DNA from: an uncultured Kordiimonas sp.
GTDB lineage: Bacteria; Pseudomonadota; Alphaproteobacteria; Sphingomonadales; Kordiimonadaceae
Reading direction: 5' to 3'
Assembly (NCBI GenBank): GCA_947503625.1
Contig: CANNEK010000002.1
Span: 620,001-684,000 of the forward strand
DNA length: 64,000 nucleotides
This document shows positions 37,337-45,945 of this stretch, piece by piece. Every line of letters starts with the position of its first letter. Position 1 is the first letter of the stretch. The translations under genes and the position numbers were made by a program. The notes beneath the pieces were generated by a model. That model was not told the origin of the DNA. It searched no databases and saw only the letters and a list, made by a program, of their open reading frames with translations.

Positions 37337-38281
37337 ATGATATGTGGCCCTATTGTTTCCACCAGCGATCTGGATGCGCAAACAGCGCTCTACAGCGATT
37401 GTTTTGGCCTTCAGGCAAATGATGTCTTCAGCCTGACAACTCCTGAATGCGGTTCTCTTTTTGGGCTTGCGGACCGAAGCATCAAATCCCGTTGGCTTGC
37501 GGTACCCGGTACTTCGTTTGGTGTTCGCCTTTGGGCATTTGATCCGCCTGCAGGGGAAACCGTGCGGGACCCCATGCGGGGCACAGACCGGGACGCGCCA
37601 AAAGTTGTCGACTTTTATGCGCCTGACTTTGATCAGGCGGTTAATCATCTGGCGAATATGGGGCACAATGTAAAAAGCAGCATTGCTGAATATTCGATTT
37701 CAGATGGCACCATGCGGGAGGCGCACCTCTGGGGCCCTGACAATGTTGTAAGCGCCGTGATTTCCGGGCCTGAGACGTTTTTCAACCAATTCGCTACTGT
37801 GCGTGACAGGATATTCAGTGAACCGCAAAGCATCTCGAGCCCGGTTAGCGATCTTGGTCAGGCACTTCGGTTTTATAAAGAGGTTTTTGGTCTCTCCACG
37901 GTGTATGAATATAGCTTCGAGCACTCTTCTTTCGACGCGCTGGTAGGCACAGATACGCCGCTTCAACTGAACGCTGCCAATGTGGGTACATCAACGCGTG
38001 AACCCTACCTCGGTTTGATCGATTACGGCGGCGACTTGCCCGGTAGCGTGTCTCTTAAGGGCAAAGCTCAGCCTCCGGCAAGAGGCCTCGTCGGTGTGGA
38101 GCTGATGGTGGAAGATATCGATGATGTCATCAAACGCGTCAACCATTTTGAAGGTGCGACTATTCTTGGACGCGCCGCTTTTGATGATTTCCCGCCTCAT
38201 GGGAAAACACGAACACTGCTTGTCGAAGCACCGCATGGCGTGTTGCATCATGTAATCGAAAAGGTGACCGCTGCCGACTAA
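37337..38281 (+). CDS. Two-domain VOC (glyoxalase/dioxygenase superfamily) protein
   Basis: The 314-residue cytoplasmic protein contains two VOC-type halves. The first begins CGPIVSTSDLDAQTALYSDCFGL and the second SISSPVSDLGQALRFYKEVFGL, each the usual beta-alpha-beta opening. Members include glyoxalases, extradiol dioxygenases and resistance proteins. Metal ligands are not obvious, so no activity is assigned. Its stop overlaps the stop of the convergent receiver-like gene by 4 nt. Confidence 0.8.
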   Translation: MICGPIVSTSDLDAQTALYSDCFGLQANDVFSLTTPECGSLFGLADRSIKSRWLAVPGTSFGVRLWAFDPPAGETVRDPMRGTDRDAPKVVDFYAPDFDQAVNHLANMGHNVKSSIAEYSISDGTMREAHLWGPDNVVSAVISGPETFFNQFATVRDRIFSEPQSISSPVSDLGQALRFYKEVFGLSTVYEYSFEHSSFDALVGTDTPLQLNAANVGTSTREPYLGLIDYGGDLPGSVSLKGKAQPPARGLVGVELMVEDIDDVIKRVNHFEGATILGRAAFDDFPPHGKTRTLLVEAPHGVLHHVIEKVTAAD

Positions 38282-38811
38282 AGGATACGTTGCTTTTTCA
38301 GGTGGCGCGTGTCTTTTGGTGGACTGTCCTGACGTCGTTCGACGCCGCTCCATTCTTCCAGCGTTACCCGGCGCCGACAGGGGCCGGTATAGGCCGGGTG
38401 GCGAATGAAAGGTGCAGGGTTTTCCAGTGCGTTGGTAACTTTTTTCTCCAGCGCAGCGTGTGTCAGGGGCAGGGCAATAATTTCATTGGCGCCGGCATCC
38501 CGGGCCGCCATGACTTTATCGCGATTCGGTTTTGCCATCGTTACACACACGGCGGCTTCCTGAAGCGGTGCTTCACACAAGCGCACAAAACGCACAAAGT
38601 CTGCGCCGCCGAATTCCATAAGATCATAGTCGACAAGCACGAGACGCGTTTTCAGTCTGTTCAGGTTTTTGACGGCGTGGGTGCTATGGTTGGCGACAAC
38701 GGTTGTTCCAAACCCTTTCTCGCGCAGGTACTGACGCAGGTACGCTGCCAGCTGAGGGTTCGGGTGCGCAACCAGCGCTTGAGCGTTTTCATAAGGTAAT
38801 GCAGTTGGCAT
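38278..38811 (-). CDS. Degenerate response-regulator receiver protein
   Basis: The 177-residue protein is a receiver-like domain followed by a basic tail of about 45 residues. Phospho-acceptor D61 in LVLVDYDLMEFGG is present, and TMAKP gives the Ser/Thr position. The invariant Lys before the cis-Pro is replaced by Leu (IIALPLT, L114), and the N-terminal acidic pair is missing (AHPNPQ), so normal Mg-dependent phosphorylation is doubtful. There is no output domain and no kinase nearby. It may act by protein contact only. Confidence 0.75.
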   Translation of the reverse strand: MPTALPYENAQALVAHPNPQLAAYLRQYLREKGFGTTVVANHSTHAVKNLNRLKTRLVLVDYDLMEFGGADFVRFVRLCEAPLQEAAVCVTMAKPNRDKVMAARDAGANEIIALPLTHAALEKKVTNALENPAPFIRHPAYTGPCRRRVTLEEWSGVERRQDSPPKDTRHLKKQRIL

Positions 38812-38971
38812 AGGCCTACCTCCCCAAAAGGTAAGGGTTTCAGTTCAATTCAATTGCCTGAGGTGCCGCACGGTATCGGGTGCCTTCCGTGACTGCAGAG
38901 ACAATGTAGCATTTTAGGAAAAAAATTCAAATGAATCGATGCAGCCAGAATAGCTTGCAATTGAAGGCGGT

Positions 38972-39850
38972 TCAGCTGCTGGCAAAAGAGGTCTCGAAAA
39001 GGTCAATGATACAATCGGCTGCCTGGCGGATTTCTGATCGGCGATTGGCGTCCTCCGGCAGTACCAGCCAGATTCGGCCTGTGTCAGGGACAAAGGATTC
39101 GCTTACTTGTACGAGTGATGGGTCGGTTAGTCCCGCGAAGCATGGAATAACAGCAAGCGCGGCACCACTTTTGACGGCATCAAGCAGGTTTACCGATGCG
39201 GAGCAACGAACCAGCGGTGCCATAACACCCTGGTTTATCAACCATTTAGAGGTGGCAAAGTGATCCAGTTCCTGTGCCATCATGGCCCAGTTGAAAGTTT
39301 TATAGCGCCGTTCATCGAACGCCTCTTCGCGGCCTTCAACCAATTCTTTCGAACCAAAGACCGCATAATGATAATGCGGCAGGCGCCGAATCCGCATGTT
39401 TCCCCTGTCAGGCCTTTTGGACCGTATCGCTATGTCTGCTTCACGGCGGGGAATATCTGCAAACAGGACGCTTGAGCTGATTTCTATAAATCGTTCCGCC
39501 GGGTCTCCGGTTATTGCTTGTAAGTGACTGCAGAGAAATCTTGCAAGCCATGGCCCGCAGGCAACCCTTACTGTTGGTATGTTATGAGTCGTCGGCCCTG
39601 GTTGGCTGATTTTCGCAGCGACCCGTGCCATTTCATCCAGGTCGGGTAGTAATTTCTGACCAGCCGCCGTTGCCATAACACCGTCTGGCGTAACCAGTAC
39701 CAGTGTCTGGCCAAGGTCTCGTTCAAGGGTTTTTATCTGTCGGCTTACTGTCGGTTGGCTGATACCCAGTTGTCGCGCGGCTTCCGAAAAGCTTTCGCAG
39801 TCCAGCACGGTTTTCAAGATGCTTAGTCGTTGCCAGTTTAAGTTCTTCAT
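38972..39850 (-). CDS. LysR-family transcriptional regulator
   Basis: The 292-residue protein has the LysR N-terminal helix-turn-helix (SFSEAARQLGISQPTVSRQIKTLERDLG) and an effector domain from about residue 90. It diverges from the GlcG/HbpS-like gene across 112 bp. That gap has a perfect AT-rich palindrome AATAATTATT at 39872-39881, a possible part of the LysR box. The adjacent secreted genes are its most likely targets. Confidence 0.93.
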   Translation of the reverse strand: MKNLNWQRLSILKTVLDCESFSEAARQLGISQPTVSRQIKTLERDLGQTLVLVTPDGVMATAAGQKLLPDLDEMARVAAKISQPGPTTHNIPTVRVACGPWLARFLCSHLQAITGDPAERFIEISSSVLFADIPRREADIAIRSKRPDRGNMRIRRLPHYHYAVFGSKELVEGREEAFDERRYKTFNWAMMAQELDHFATSKWLINQGVMAPLVRCSASVNLLDAVKSGAALAVIPCFAGLTDPSLVQVSESFVPDTGRIWLVLPEDANRRSEIRQAADCIIDLFETSFASS

Positions 39851-39962
39851 AAATGTTTAGGTATCGTCATTAATAATTATTGTCATTCATTATTATTTAC
39901 CTTCAAGTCTATGTCTACGTATTCAGGGCTTGTCCCTTATGATTTTTGCAAAGGTGGTGCAC

Positions 39963-40466
39963 ATGAATTTTTCCAGGAATCTGCTGTTTTTATCCGCGTT
40001 GGCGGGCAATTTGGTGCTGGGGATACAGGCCTCGGCTCAGGAAATGCGTCCGGTTTTGACGACAGCATCTGCGCAGGCAATAGTTAGAGGCTGTCAGTCG
40101 TTTGCGGCTGCGAAGGGTTGGCGGCTCAATATTGCTGTTTATGACCAGGGCAAGAATCTCATGGCATTTTTGCGCATGGATGGGTCGCAGCTGGGCTCAA
40201 TTGATATCGCCCAATGGAAAGCGAATGCTGCCGCGGCATTTCCCAGATCCACTAAAGGCGCTGCAGACAGTTCGCGCGATTTTCCTGCAATCGGCCATGC
40301 ACCTAACATCGCAATTTTCGAGGGCGGCGAAGCGATATTTTCCGAGAGCGGTCATCACATAGGCGGTGTCGGTGTTTCGGGTGCTCGTGGGTCTGAAGAT
40401 GCCGAATGCGCTCGTGCAGGTATCGAGGCATCAGGCCTTCATCATGAGCGGCCCTCTGGTGGCTAA
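39963..40466 (+). CDS. Secreted GlcG/HbpS-family (DUF336) protein
   Basis: The 167-residue protein has a signal peptide (cleavage after ASA, about residue 25), then the GlcG/HbpS fold: VYDQGKNLMAFLRMDGSQLGSIDIAQWKANAAAAF and a C-terminal VGVSGARGSEDAECARAG. HbpS of Streptomyces binds heme outside the cell; other members have unknown roles. The start is the ATG before the hydrophobic core, with AAGGTGG upstream. It lies 52 nt before the secreted hydrolase gene. Confidence 0.85.
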   Translation: MNFSRNLLFLSALAGNLVLGIQASAQEMRPVLTTASAQAIVRGCQSFAAAKGWRLNIAVYDQGKNLMAFLRMDGSQLGSIDIAQWKANAAAAFPRSTKGAADSSRDFPAIGHAPNIAIFEGGEAIFSESGHHIGGVGVSGARGSEDAECARAGIEASGLHHERPSGG

Positions 40467-40518
40467 AATGGGCGGACTATCTCGGTTTCAGGCGTAATTT
40501 CTCAAGGAGTATGTACCA

Positions 40519-41457
40519 ATGTCTGTCGTGATTTTCCGTATGGTGAGCAGATTGGGTTTGTTCGTTTCTATCGTGCTGGCGAGCCAGATCGTTCACGCAC
40601 AAGCCGGTGTGGAAGACTGGGTCCAGCATGAAGCGATTAGTGCCGATGGCACAGTTATCGCATATTACGTTGCGGGCGAGCGGCGCGGAAAACCACCACT
40701 TTTCATAGTGTCTGGCGGTCCTGGTAGTGACCATCGTTACATGCGGGTTGGCGGTAGCTTTGACCAACTGGCAAAAAACAGACAGGTAGTAACATTTGAT
40801 CAACGCGGAACGTCTCGTTCAGGCGCTGTAACCGGTGAGCCCCGGTTAGCGCAATGGGTTGATGATCTGGAAGCAGTCCGGGCGGCGGTGAATGCGGACA
40901 AGATTGATGTTTTTGGCCATTCCTTTGGCGGGTTTTTCACCATGGCCTATGCAGAGCGATATGGAGATTATCTTCGTTCTGTCACGTTCGCGAATTCCAC
41001 GGCGGCTTCGATAGCCGATACCAAAAGCCTTCTTGCGGATTTATTTCCGGATCGTATCGGCGATTGGCGGCGCATTCGCGCAGGGTTGCCGCCCCGCTTC
41101 AAGGCCAGCGCTATATCAATTCTGTCGGCGATGGAGTTTGTTGACGACAAACAGGCTGATGCCTACATCGACGCAGTTGCTGACTTTACCTATAACATTG
41201 AGGTCAATAATGCACTTAGGCAGGATATGGCCGACATGAATTTCGCCCCCGTGGTATCTGCATTGTCGATTCCCGTTCTGGTTCTGCATGGGCGTTATGA
41301 TCCAGTCATTGCACCTTCATCAGCCTGGAGCCTGCACCAGCAAATCCCTAACTCCGAGATCGTCATTATGGCGGCAACCGGGCACCTGCCCTTTGCGGAG
41401 CGGCCAGCCGAGTTTGTAAGGATCATGGAAGAGTTTCTGGCTGGTGTAGAACAATAA
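40519..41457 (+). CDS. Secreted alpha/beta hydrolase (proline iminopeptidase-like)
   Basis: The 312-residue protein has a signal peptide (cleavage near HAQA, about residue 30). The alpha/beta hydrolase motifs are SGGPGSDHRYM (oxyanion region), DQRGTSRS, nucleophile elbow FGHSFGGFF and catalytic Asp/His in GRYDPVIAP and ATGHLPFAE. The SGGPG and DQRG phrases resemble proline iminopeptidases. It follows the DUF336 gene and is probably regulated with it. Its stop is 1 bp from the stop of the convergent kynureninase-like gene. Confidence 0.85.
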   Translation: MSVVIFRMVSRLGLFVSIVLASQIVHAQAGVEDWVQHEAISADGTVIAYYVAGERRGKPPLFIVSGGPGSDHRYMRVGGSFDQLAKNRQVVTFDQRGTSRSGAVTGEPRLAQWVDDLEAVRAAVNADKIDVFGHSFGGFFTMAYAERYGDYLRSVTFANSTAASIADTKSLLADLFPDRIGDWRRIRAGLPPRFKASAISILSAMEFVDDKQADAYIDAVADFTYNIEVNNALRQDMADMNFAPVVSALSIPVLVLHGRYDPVIAPSSAWSLHQQIPNSEIVIMAATGHLPFAERPAEFVRIMEEFLAGVEQ

Positions 41458-41458
41458 C

Positions 41459-42571
41459 CTATGGCGCGCTGGCAAGGGCTGCTCTAACAATCTCGGCGTC
41501 CGAGAAGCTATTGTAGATATGGAACGATAGCCGGAGCGTTGACCCTCTTTGATCGAAGTGGCAGCCGCTTTCTTTAAGTGTGTGTGCGATCTGCTGTGCA
41601 GTGTCCGCGCCAAAGGTAAGGCAAAGTGTACCTCCCAATTCGTCCGGCACGGCAGGCAACCACTTGTCGTGGTCTAGTCCAGCGATAGCTGCATTCTTTA
41701 GCGCCAAATTGTGAGCTCCAATCGTCTCAAGACCAATGCCAAGCACAGCCTGGATCGATCCCAGCGCAATGGCATAGGGTGCGATCGAGGGCGTGCCGCC
41801 CCAAAATCTTTTGGCGTCTTCAGCGTAGTTGAAGGACCTTATGTCAAATTCGAAAGGGTCACTGTGGGAAAACCAGCCAATGTGTTCGGGAGAGAGTTCT
41901 GAAACCTGTTCGGGACTGACCCACAAATACCCCGCGCCCGGGCCACCGCATAGCCATTTTACGCATGACCCTACTATGGCATCTGTACGCCAGGAGGTTA
42001 CGTCGATGGGGACAATGCCAATGGACTGAGCCACGTCAACAACTGAAACTGCGCCGTTTTTTCGACATGCATCGGCAATTTCCGCAACAGGGGATATGAC
42101 GCCGGTATTGGAGTGCACATGGGTGATAACGACAGCCAGAGTGTCTTCCGTGATTTGATCGACCCAGATTGCGGGGTCATTGGCCGGCTTGCCTGCTTCG
42201 ATAAGCACCAGTTCCAACCCGCGCTGCGCCATTGCCTGAACCACGAAACCCATGGTTGGAAAGGCATCTGCATGCATCACAACCTTGTTTCGATTGCCTT
42301 CCGGCAGTGATGACAGATAATTCGAAAATGCAGCAGAAACAGAGGGTTGTGGGCAGATATCTCGTGGCCGGGCATTTAAAATTACTGCGATTTCGCTGCA
42401 AAAACTGTTTATCGTGCCCAGCCATTTTGGCCACGCTCCGCCACCCGTATCCTGCCATGGGTTGAGATAGTGATCATCAAGTGCTGCCTTCGCCCCTGTG
42501 GGCAAGCACCCCACTGAATGGCTAAGAAGATAGGTCCCTTCAGGGACGTGAAACTGCGGGTCCTCTGCCAT
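41459..42571 (-). CDS. Class V aminotransferase-fold PLP enzyme, kynureninase-like
   Basis: The 370-residue protein has a class V aminotransferase core: D179 in SVVDVAQSIG contacts the pyridine ring, and K205 in GSCVKWLCGGPGAGYLWV should form the PLP aldimine. The Lys context and GGPGA resemble kynureninase. Coupling to the tryptophan-dioxygenase gene (TAATG, one shared base) makes a kynurenine-type substrate plausible. The N-terminal substrate loop (YLLSHSVGCLP) is closer to isopenicillin-epimerase-like enzymes, so another tryptophan-derived substrate is possible. Confidence 0.78.
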   Translation of the reverse strand: MAEDPQFHVPEGTYLLSHSVGCLPTGAKAALDDHYLNPWQDTGGGAWPKWLGTINSFCSEIAVILNARPRDICPQPSVSAAFSNYLSSLPEGNRNKVVMHADAFPTMGFVVQAMAQRGLELVLIEAGKPANDPAIWVDQITEDTLAVVITHVHSNTGVISPVAEIADACRKNGAVSVVDVAQSIGIVPIDVTSWRTDAIVGSCVKWLCGGPGAGYLWVSPEQVSELSPEHIGWFSHSDPFEFDIRSFNYAEDAKRFWGGTPSIAPYAIALGSIQAVLGIGLETIGAHNLALKNAAIAGLDHDKWLPAVPDELGGTLCLTFGADTAQQIAHTLKESGCHFDQRGSTLRLSFHIYNSFSDAEIVRAALASAP

Positions 42572-43314
42572 TACTCCGCAGCAGTCCCGATTGGCTTACG
42601 CACAACGCCGTATTCACCGCCCCAGCTGTCTGTCATCTCCCCACGAATATCCCAGAGTTCGGGGAAGAAACGATGTTTGGCACCAGATTGCAGAAGGTCA
42701 ACCGGACGGCCCTTGAGTGATTTTGATCCCAAACCAATTGATCGATGGATCAGGAACAAATGATGCCAGCGGAATTTTTGAAACAATTCATCAAACTCTA
42801 TCAACGCTTCCGCAACCGCATAGGCACCGTCATGGCTATATTTCTCATCATAGATGTCGGAAACAGAAAGGTCGTTTGGCTTCAGGTAACTTGCCACGTA
42901 AGCTTTCCAGAGATCCGGCGGCATTTTCAACAAGGTGCGAAAGCCCGGACTTTCCTGCCCGCTACCGTTACCCAGCTGAAGGCGAATTTGCTGATATTCC
43001 TTGGGTGACATGGTTTCCAGCACATCAAGTTGCTGGATCATCATGCGTTGAAGGCGATGCACTCTTCCCATAAGCGTAATAACACGATGCGTTTCGCCCT
43101 TTTCTAGATAGTCGATGACGTCCACAAGTGTGAAACTCATGAGCTTCATCCAAAGTTCTTCGACCTGATGAACAATCTGAAATTGTAGCTCGTCCGAATT
43201 GCATAGATCTTTTAGTGGTTTTTGACATGTCAGCAGGCGGTCACAATTGAGATATATCCCATAATCAAGCATCTCGGGTTGCTCAATTCGGGCATAATGT
43301 TTTTCGCGCTGCAT
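42571..43314 (-). CDS. Tryptophan 2,3-dioxygenase-family heme enzyme (divergent)
   Basis: The 247-residue helical protein matches the TDO superfamily: MLDYGIYLNCDRLL, DELQFQIVHQVEELWMKL, SPGFRTLL and FRWHHLFLIHRSIG with histidines in the heme-ligand region. After this, classical TDO has KRGTGGSSG; here the stretch is GSKSLKGRPVDLLQSGAK followed by FFPELWDIR, so the substrate loop differs. It may open the indole ring of tryptophan or act on a modified aromatic substrate. The start with GGAAGGACG upstream is preferred to an ATG 15 nt earlier. Confidence 0.85.
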   Translation of the reverse strand: MQREKHYARIEQPEMLDYGIYLNCDRLLTCQKPLKDLCNSDELQFQIVHQVEELWMKLMSFTLVDVIDYLEKGETHRVITLMGRVHRLQRMMIQQLDVLETMSPKEYQQIRLQLGNGSGQESPGFRTLLKMPPDLWKAYVASYLKPNDLSVSDIYDEKYSHDGAYAVAEALIEFDELFQKFRWHHLFLIHRSIGLGSKSLKGRPVDLLQSGAKHRFFPELWDIRGEMTDSWGGEYGVVRKPIGTAAE

Positions 43315-43406
43315 ACTTCGTCCTTCCATCAGTGTGACACCAACAGAAATATAGGCTTTCTGGCAGTAAACATTGTCCTTTATATTCTTCTCTATCGATT
43401 ATATTA

Positions 43407-43419
43407 AGAACAATGTTCT
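43407..43419. promoter_or_regulatory. Palindrome between TDO-like and Lrp genes, candidate operator
   Basis: AGAACA-A-TGTTCT is a perfect 6-bp inverted repeat with a single central base. It lies 25 bp upstream of the Lrp-family gene and about 90 bp upstream of the divergent TDO-like gene, in an AT-rich setting typical of Lrp/AsnC sites. Assignment is by position only. Confidence 0.4.
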
Positions 43420-43443
43420 AAATAATGACATTAGAGAGTACGA

Positions 43444-43896
43444 ATGATGGATGATCTGGACCTCAGGATACTTGGCATTCTTGAAGAAGACGGCCGGATT
43501 TCGTTCGCCGCATTAGGTGACAGGGTGGGTTTGAGCAAAACACCTTGCTGGTCGAGGGTGAAAGAGCTGGAGGCTTCCGGCGTAATTGAAAGTTACGGTG
43601 CTCAGGTGACGCCGGAAGCAATTGGCCTTGGCATTCGCGCCCTTGTCCACATTGTTGTGGGTTTTGACGAATATGAACGTTTCGAACAGGCAATCATTGA
43701 ACATCAATCGGTCAGATGCTGTCACGCTGTTACCGGCGAATATGATTATGTCCTCGAGATTCTTGCACCCGATATGGCAGCTCTGGACGAACTTTTGCGG
43801 AACAACCTAAGCCGTTTGCCAGGCGTCACAAGGTTCAATACATCGATAACCACACGAATGATAAAAAGCGCGGGTAGTTATTCGTCCATGATTTAG
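43444..43896 (+). CDS. Lrp/AsnC-family transcriptional regulator
   Basis: The 150-residue protein begins MMDDLDLRILGILEEDGRISFAALGDRVGLSKTPCWSRVKELEASGVI, the Lrp helix-turn-helix, followed by a RAM ligand-binding domain ending in ITTRMIKSAG. It diverges from the TDO/kynureninase-like pair. In Pseudomonas the kyn genes are controlled by a divergent Lrp-type regulator, KynR, so a similar role here is plausible but inferred. Confidence 0.92.
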   Translation: MMDDLDLRILGILEEDGRISFAALGDRVGLSKTPCWSRVKELEASGVIESYGAQVTPEAIGLGIRALVHIVVGFDEYERFEQAIIEHQSVRCCHAVTGEYDYVLEILAPDMAALDELLRNNLSRLPGVTRFNTSITTRMIKSAGSYSSMI

Positions 43897-43928
43897 GCAC
43901 TAGTCAGCCGACTGGCGGTATTCGCGAA

Positions 43929-44492
43929 CTATGGTGTTGGGACAAGCGCGAAAGGACACAGAATGAAACGCGTTTCCGAGTTCTTTCCGTCCAGTGGCAG
44001 TACCGCTACTTCAGTGGTTAAAAAGTCCTTTTCTGTCTCGGACATACTGTTTCTAAGAACAACAGGAACCTTTTTCTTTATAACTTCTCTATAAAGACGG
44101 GGCCATTTCGCGACCGGTCCGGTTTCCCTGACTTCCTCACCTGTTAAATCGAGGCCGATCATTTCTGTGCTGCCACTGCTCCACACCCTTATCGTGAATC
44201 TGTCTCTGGGCAAATGGTGCTCGATCATCCACAGGTGCCGCGCAAAAGGTGCGATATCCCGTATATTGAGATCAGCTTTTGTTACTGACCCTTTTCGGGC
44301 GATACAATCATGGTACCACGCCCATGCGCTGCTAGTCTGCGGCTGACTGGGCGCAGACAGTATCTCGAAGTCTTTGTCGATATCCTGATAGCGATTTAGA
44401 TTAAGCGACAGACCTGAAACCAGACGCTTGCCGGTTTTTCCGCCGTGGTGTTGTGATGTGTCTTCATCAAGCTCAATGATCGCTGTTTGCAT
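43929..44492 (-). CDS. PAS_5-type single-domain protein
   Basis: The 187-residue protein fits the alphaproteobacterial PAS_5 family (PF07310): SAWAWYHDCIARKGSVTKADLNIRDIAPFARHLWMIEHH, then FTIRVWSSGSTEMIGLDLTGEEVRE. There is no output domain. Such proteins may bind a ligand or regulate kinases. It is 100 nt downstream of nothing obvious and upstream (in minus orientation) of no gene it clearly belongs with; the two-component genes are on the same strand but begin further up. The second in-frame ATG is used. Confidence 0.7.
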   Translation of the reverse strand: MQTAIIELDEDTSQHHGGKTGKRLVSGLSLNLNRYQDIDKDFEILSAPSQPQTSSAWAWYHDCIARKGSVTKADLNIRDIAPFARHLWMIEHHLPRDRFTIRVWSSGSTEMIGLDLTGEEVRETGPVAKWPRLYREVIKKKVPVVLRNSMSETEKDFLTTEVAVLPLDGKNSETRFILCPFALVPTP

Positions 44493-44592
44493 GTCAGTCC
44501 CTGTTTCCGGCCACATGAGTATTGCCAGAATTTTACAGACCCCACGCCATCAATGTGCACTGCTTAGGTTAATAATAGGTAACCGTCCAAGC

Positions 44593-45945
44593 TCAAAATA
44601 TCAGGGAGAACTTAGCTCCACCACCTTCTCGTTCACCAAGGTTTACAGAGCCACCATGGGCTGTCATCACCTGTCGGGTTAATGCCAAACCAACGCCGCT
44701 GCCTTCGCGCTTCGTCGTGAAAAAAGGCACGAAGATACGCTTTGCGAGATCCGCCGGCACACCTGGTCCGTTATCGGCAATTTCAATTGTGACCCTTCCG
44801 CGCCTGTTTAGCCTTGCTGCCAGCCAAACGGTTGAATCCGGTGTGTCGGAAAGTGCCTGCCCTGCGTTTTGCAGCATATTGATCAACACCTGTTCGAGCA
44901 TCTCGCGATCTGCGGAAATATCCAGCTCATCCGGCTCAATGACAACATTCAGCCTAATGCCGCTATTGCGCCATTCTTTCTCGAACAATGTCGTGAGTTC
45001 ATTGAACATATCCTGTAAACGGATCAGCTTTTTTTTGGGTTCTGGCAGTCGTGTGAGGCTGCGATAGCTTGACACAAACTGGTTCAACTTGTCTGAACGG
45101 CGCGCTACCGTATTAACGGCATCTTTTACATCACCCAGTTCGGCAACAACCTCAGGGTTGTCCGTCACCTTTCTGGCGGCATCGTCCACCAGATCAACTG
45201 CCGTTTTTGCCAATGACGCGACCGGTGTGATTGAGTTCATGATTTCATGTGTCAATACACGAACCAGGTCCTGCCATGCTTGTAGCTGGGCGACGTCCAG
45301 CTCTGACTGGATATTCTGCAGGCTGAAGAGTTTCTCAGGCTTGCCATCAATAATTATTTTTGTCGCTACAAGCATCATCTGCTGCTCGACCTCATCGGCA
45401 TAAAAGGCAACCAGCCTGCGGTCTCCGGGACCAATTTCGGCCACTTCTTTTTGAAAAACTGTTCCGAATTGTGCGAGATCGTTGAGGTGAGTTGTCGACA
45501 GGCTGCCGAACAGTCGGCGGGCAGCATTGTTCCATACGGTGAGTGCCCCGTCCGAATAAAGTGATAATAGAGGCACCGGAACATGTTCAACAAGCGCCTT
45601 CAAATGTCTTAGCTCTTTTTCCTGCCCTGCCCTGACTTCCTGGAAGCGTTTCAGAATATCGGTGAAAGTTTCGCCCAGTTCGCCGAACCCTGCACCCAGG
45701 TCATGCATTCGGAAGCGCTGGCTGAAGTCAGCATAACGTGCGGCGTCCAGGAAGCGACTGATCTCGGCGTTGGTCCGTTGGACAAACTGGTATACTTCCA
45801 CCACCAGAAATACCAGTACACAGAAAGCCAGGAATGTAGCTGCATGATACCCGGGAATCGTGACCAGATAACTTAGCCCCATCAACATGAGCATGATGAA
45901 GACAAGCCGACCTGCAAGCAGGACGCTGAAGCGTTTAAAGCCCAT
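44593..45945 (-). CDS. NtrY-like sensor histidine kinase of the permease-array system
   Basis: The 450-residue kinase has two adjacent membrane helices (about 10-30 and 33-55) with only a very short external loop, a HAMP-like segment, a PAS region at about 115-215, HisKA with H233 in VLTHEIMNSI and a HATPase domain (NMLQNAGQALSD, DNGPGVP, GSGVGLALTRQV). The near-absence of a periplasmic domain suggests it senses the membrane or an intracellular signal. Its ATG overlaps the regulator gene by 11 nt, so they are coupled. It should control the activator at 45935-47350. Confidence 0.92.
   Translation of the reverse strand: MGFKRFSVLLAGRLVFIMLMLMGLSYLVTIPGYHAATFLAFCVLVFLVVEVYQFVQRTNAEISRFLDAARYADFSQRFRMHDLGAGFGELGETFTDILKRFQEVRAGQEKELRHLKALVEHVPVPLLSLYSDGALTVWNNAARRLFGSLSTTHLNDLAQFGTVFQKEVAEIGPGDRRLVAFYADEVEQQMMLVATKIIIDGKPEKLFSLQNIQSELDVAQLQAWQDLVRVLTHEIMNSITPVASLAKTAVDLVDDAARKVTDNPEVVAELGDVKDAVNTVARRSDKLNQFVSSYRSLTRLPEPKKKLIRLQDMFNELTTLFEKEWRNSGIRLNVVIEPDELDISADREMLEQVLINMLQNAGQALSDTPDSTVWLAARLNRRGRVTIEIADNGPGVPADLAKRIFVPFFTTKREGSGVGLALTRQVMTAHGGSVNLGEREGGGAKFSLIF

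Noticed and set aside
40519-41457. The alpha/beta hydrolase as the missing kynurenine formamidase.
   Set aside because: It has a signal peptide, is convergent rather than co-directional with the TDO/kynureninase-like pair, and its motifs (SGGPG, DQRG) are those of proline iminopeptidase-like enzymes.
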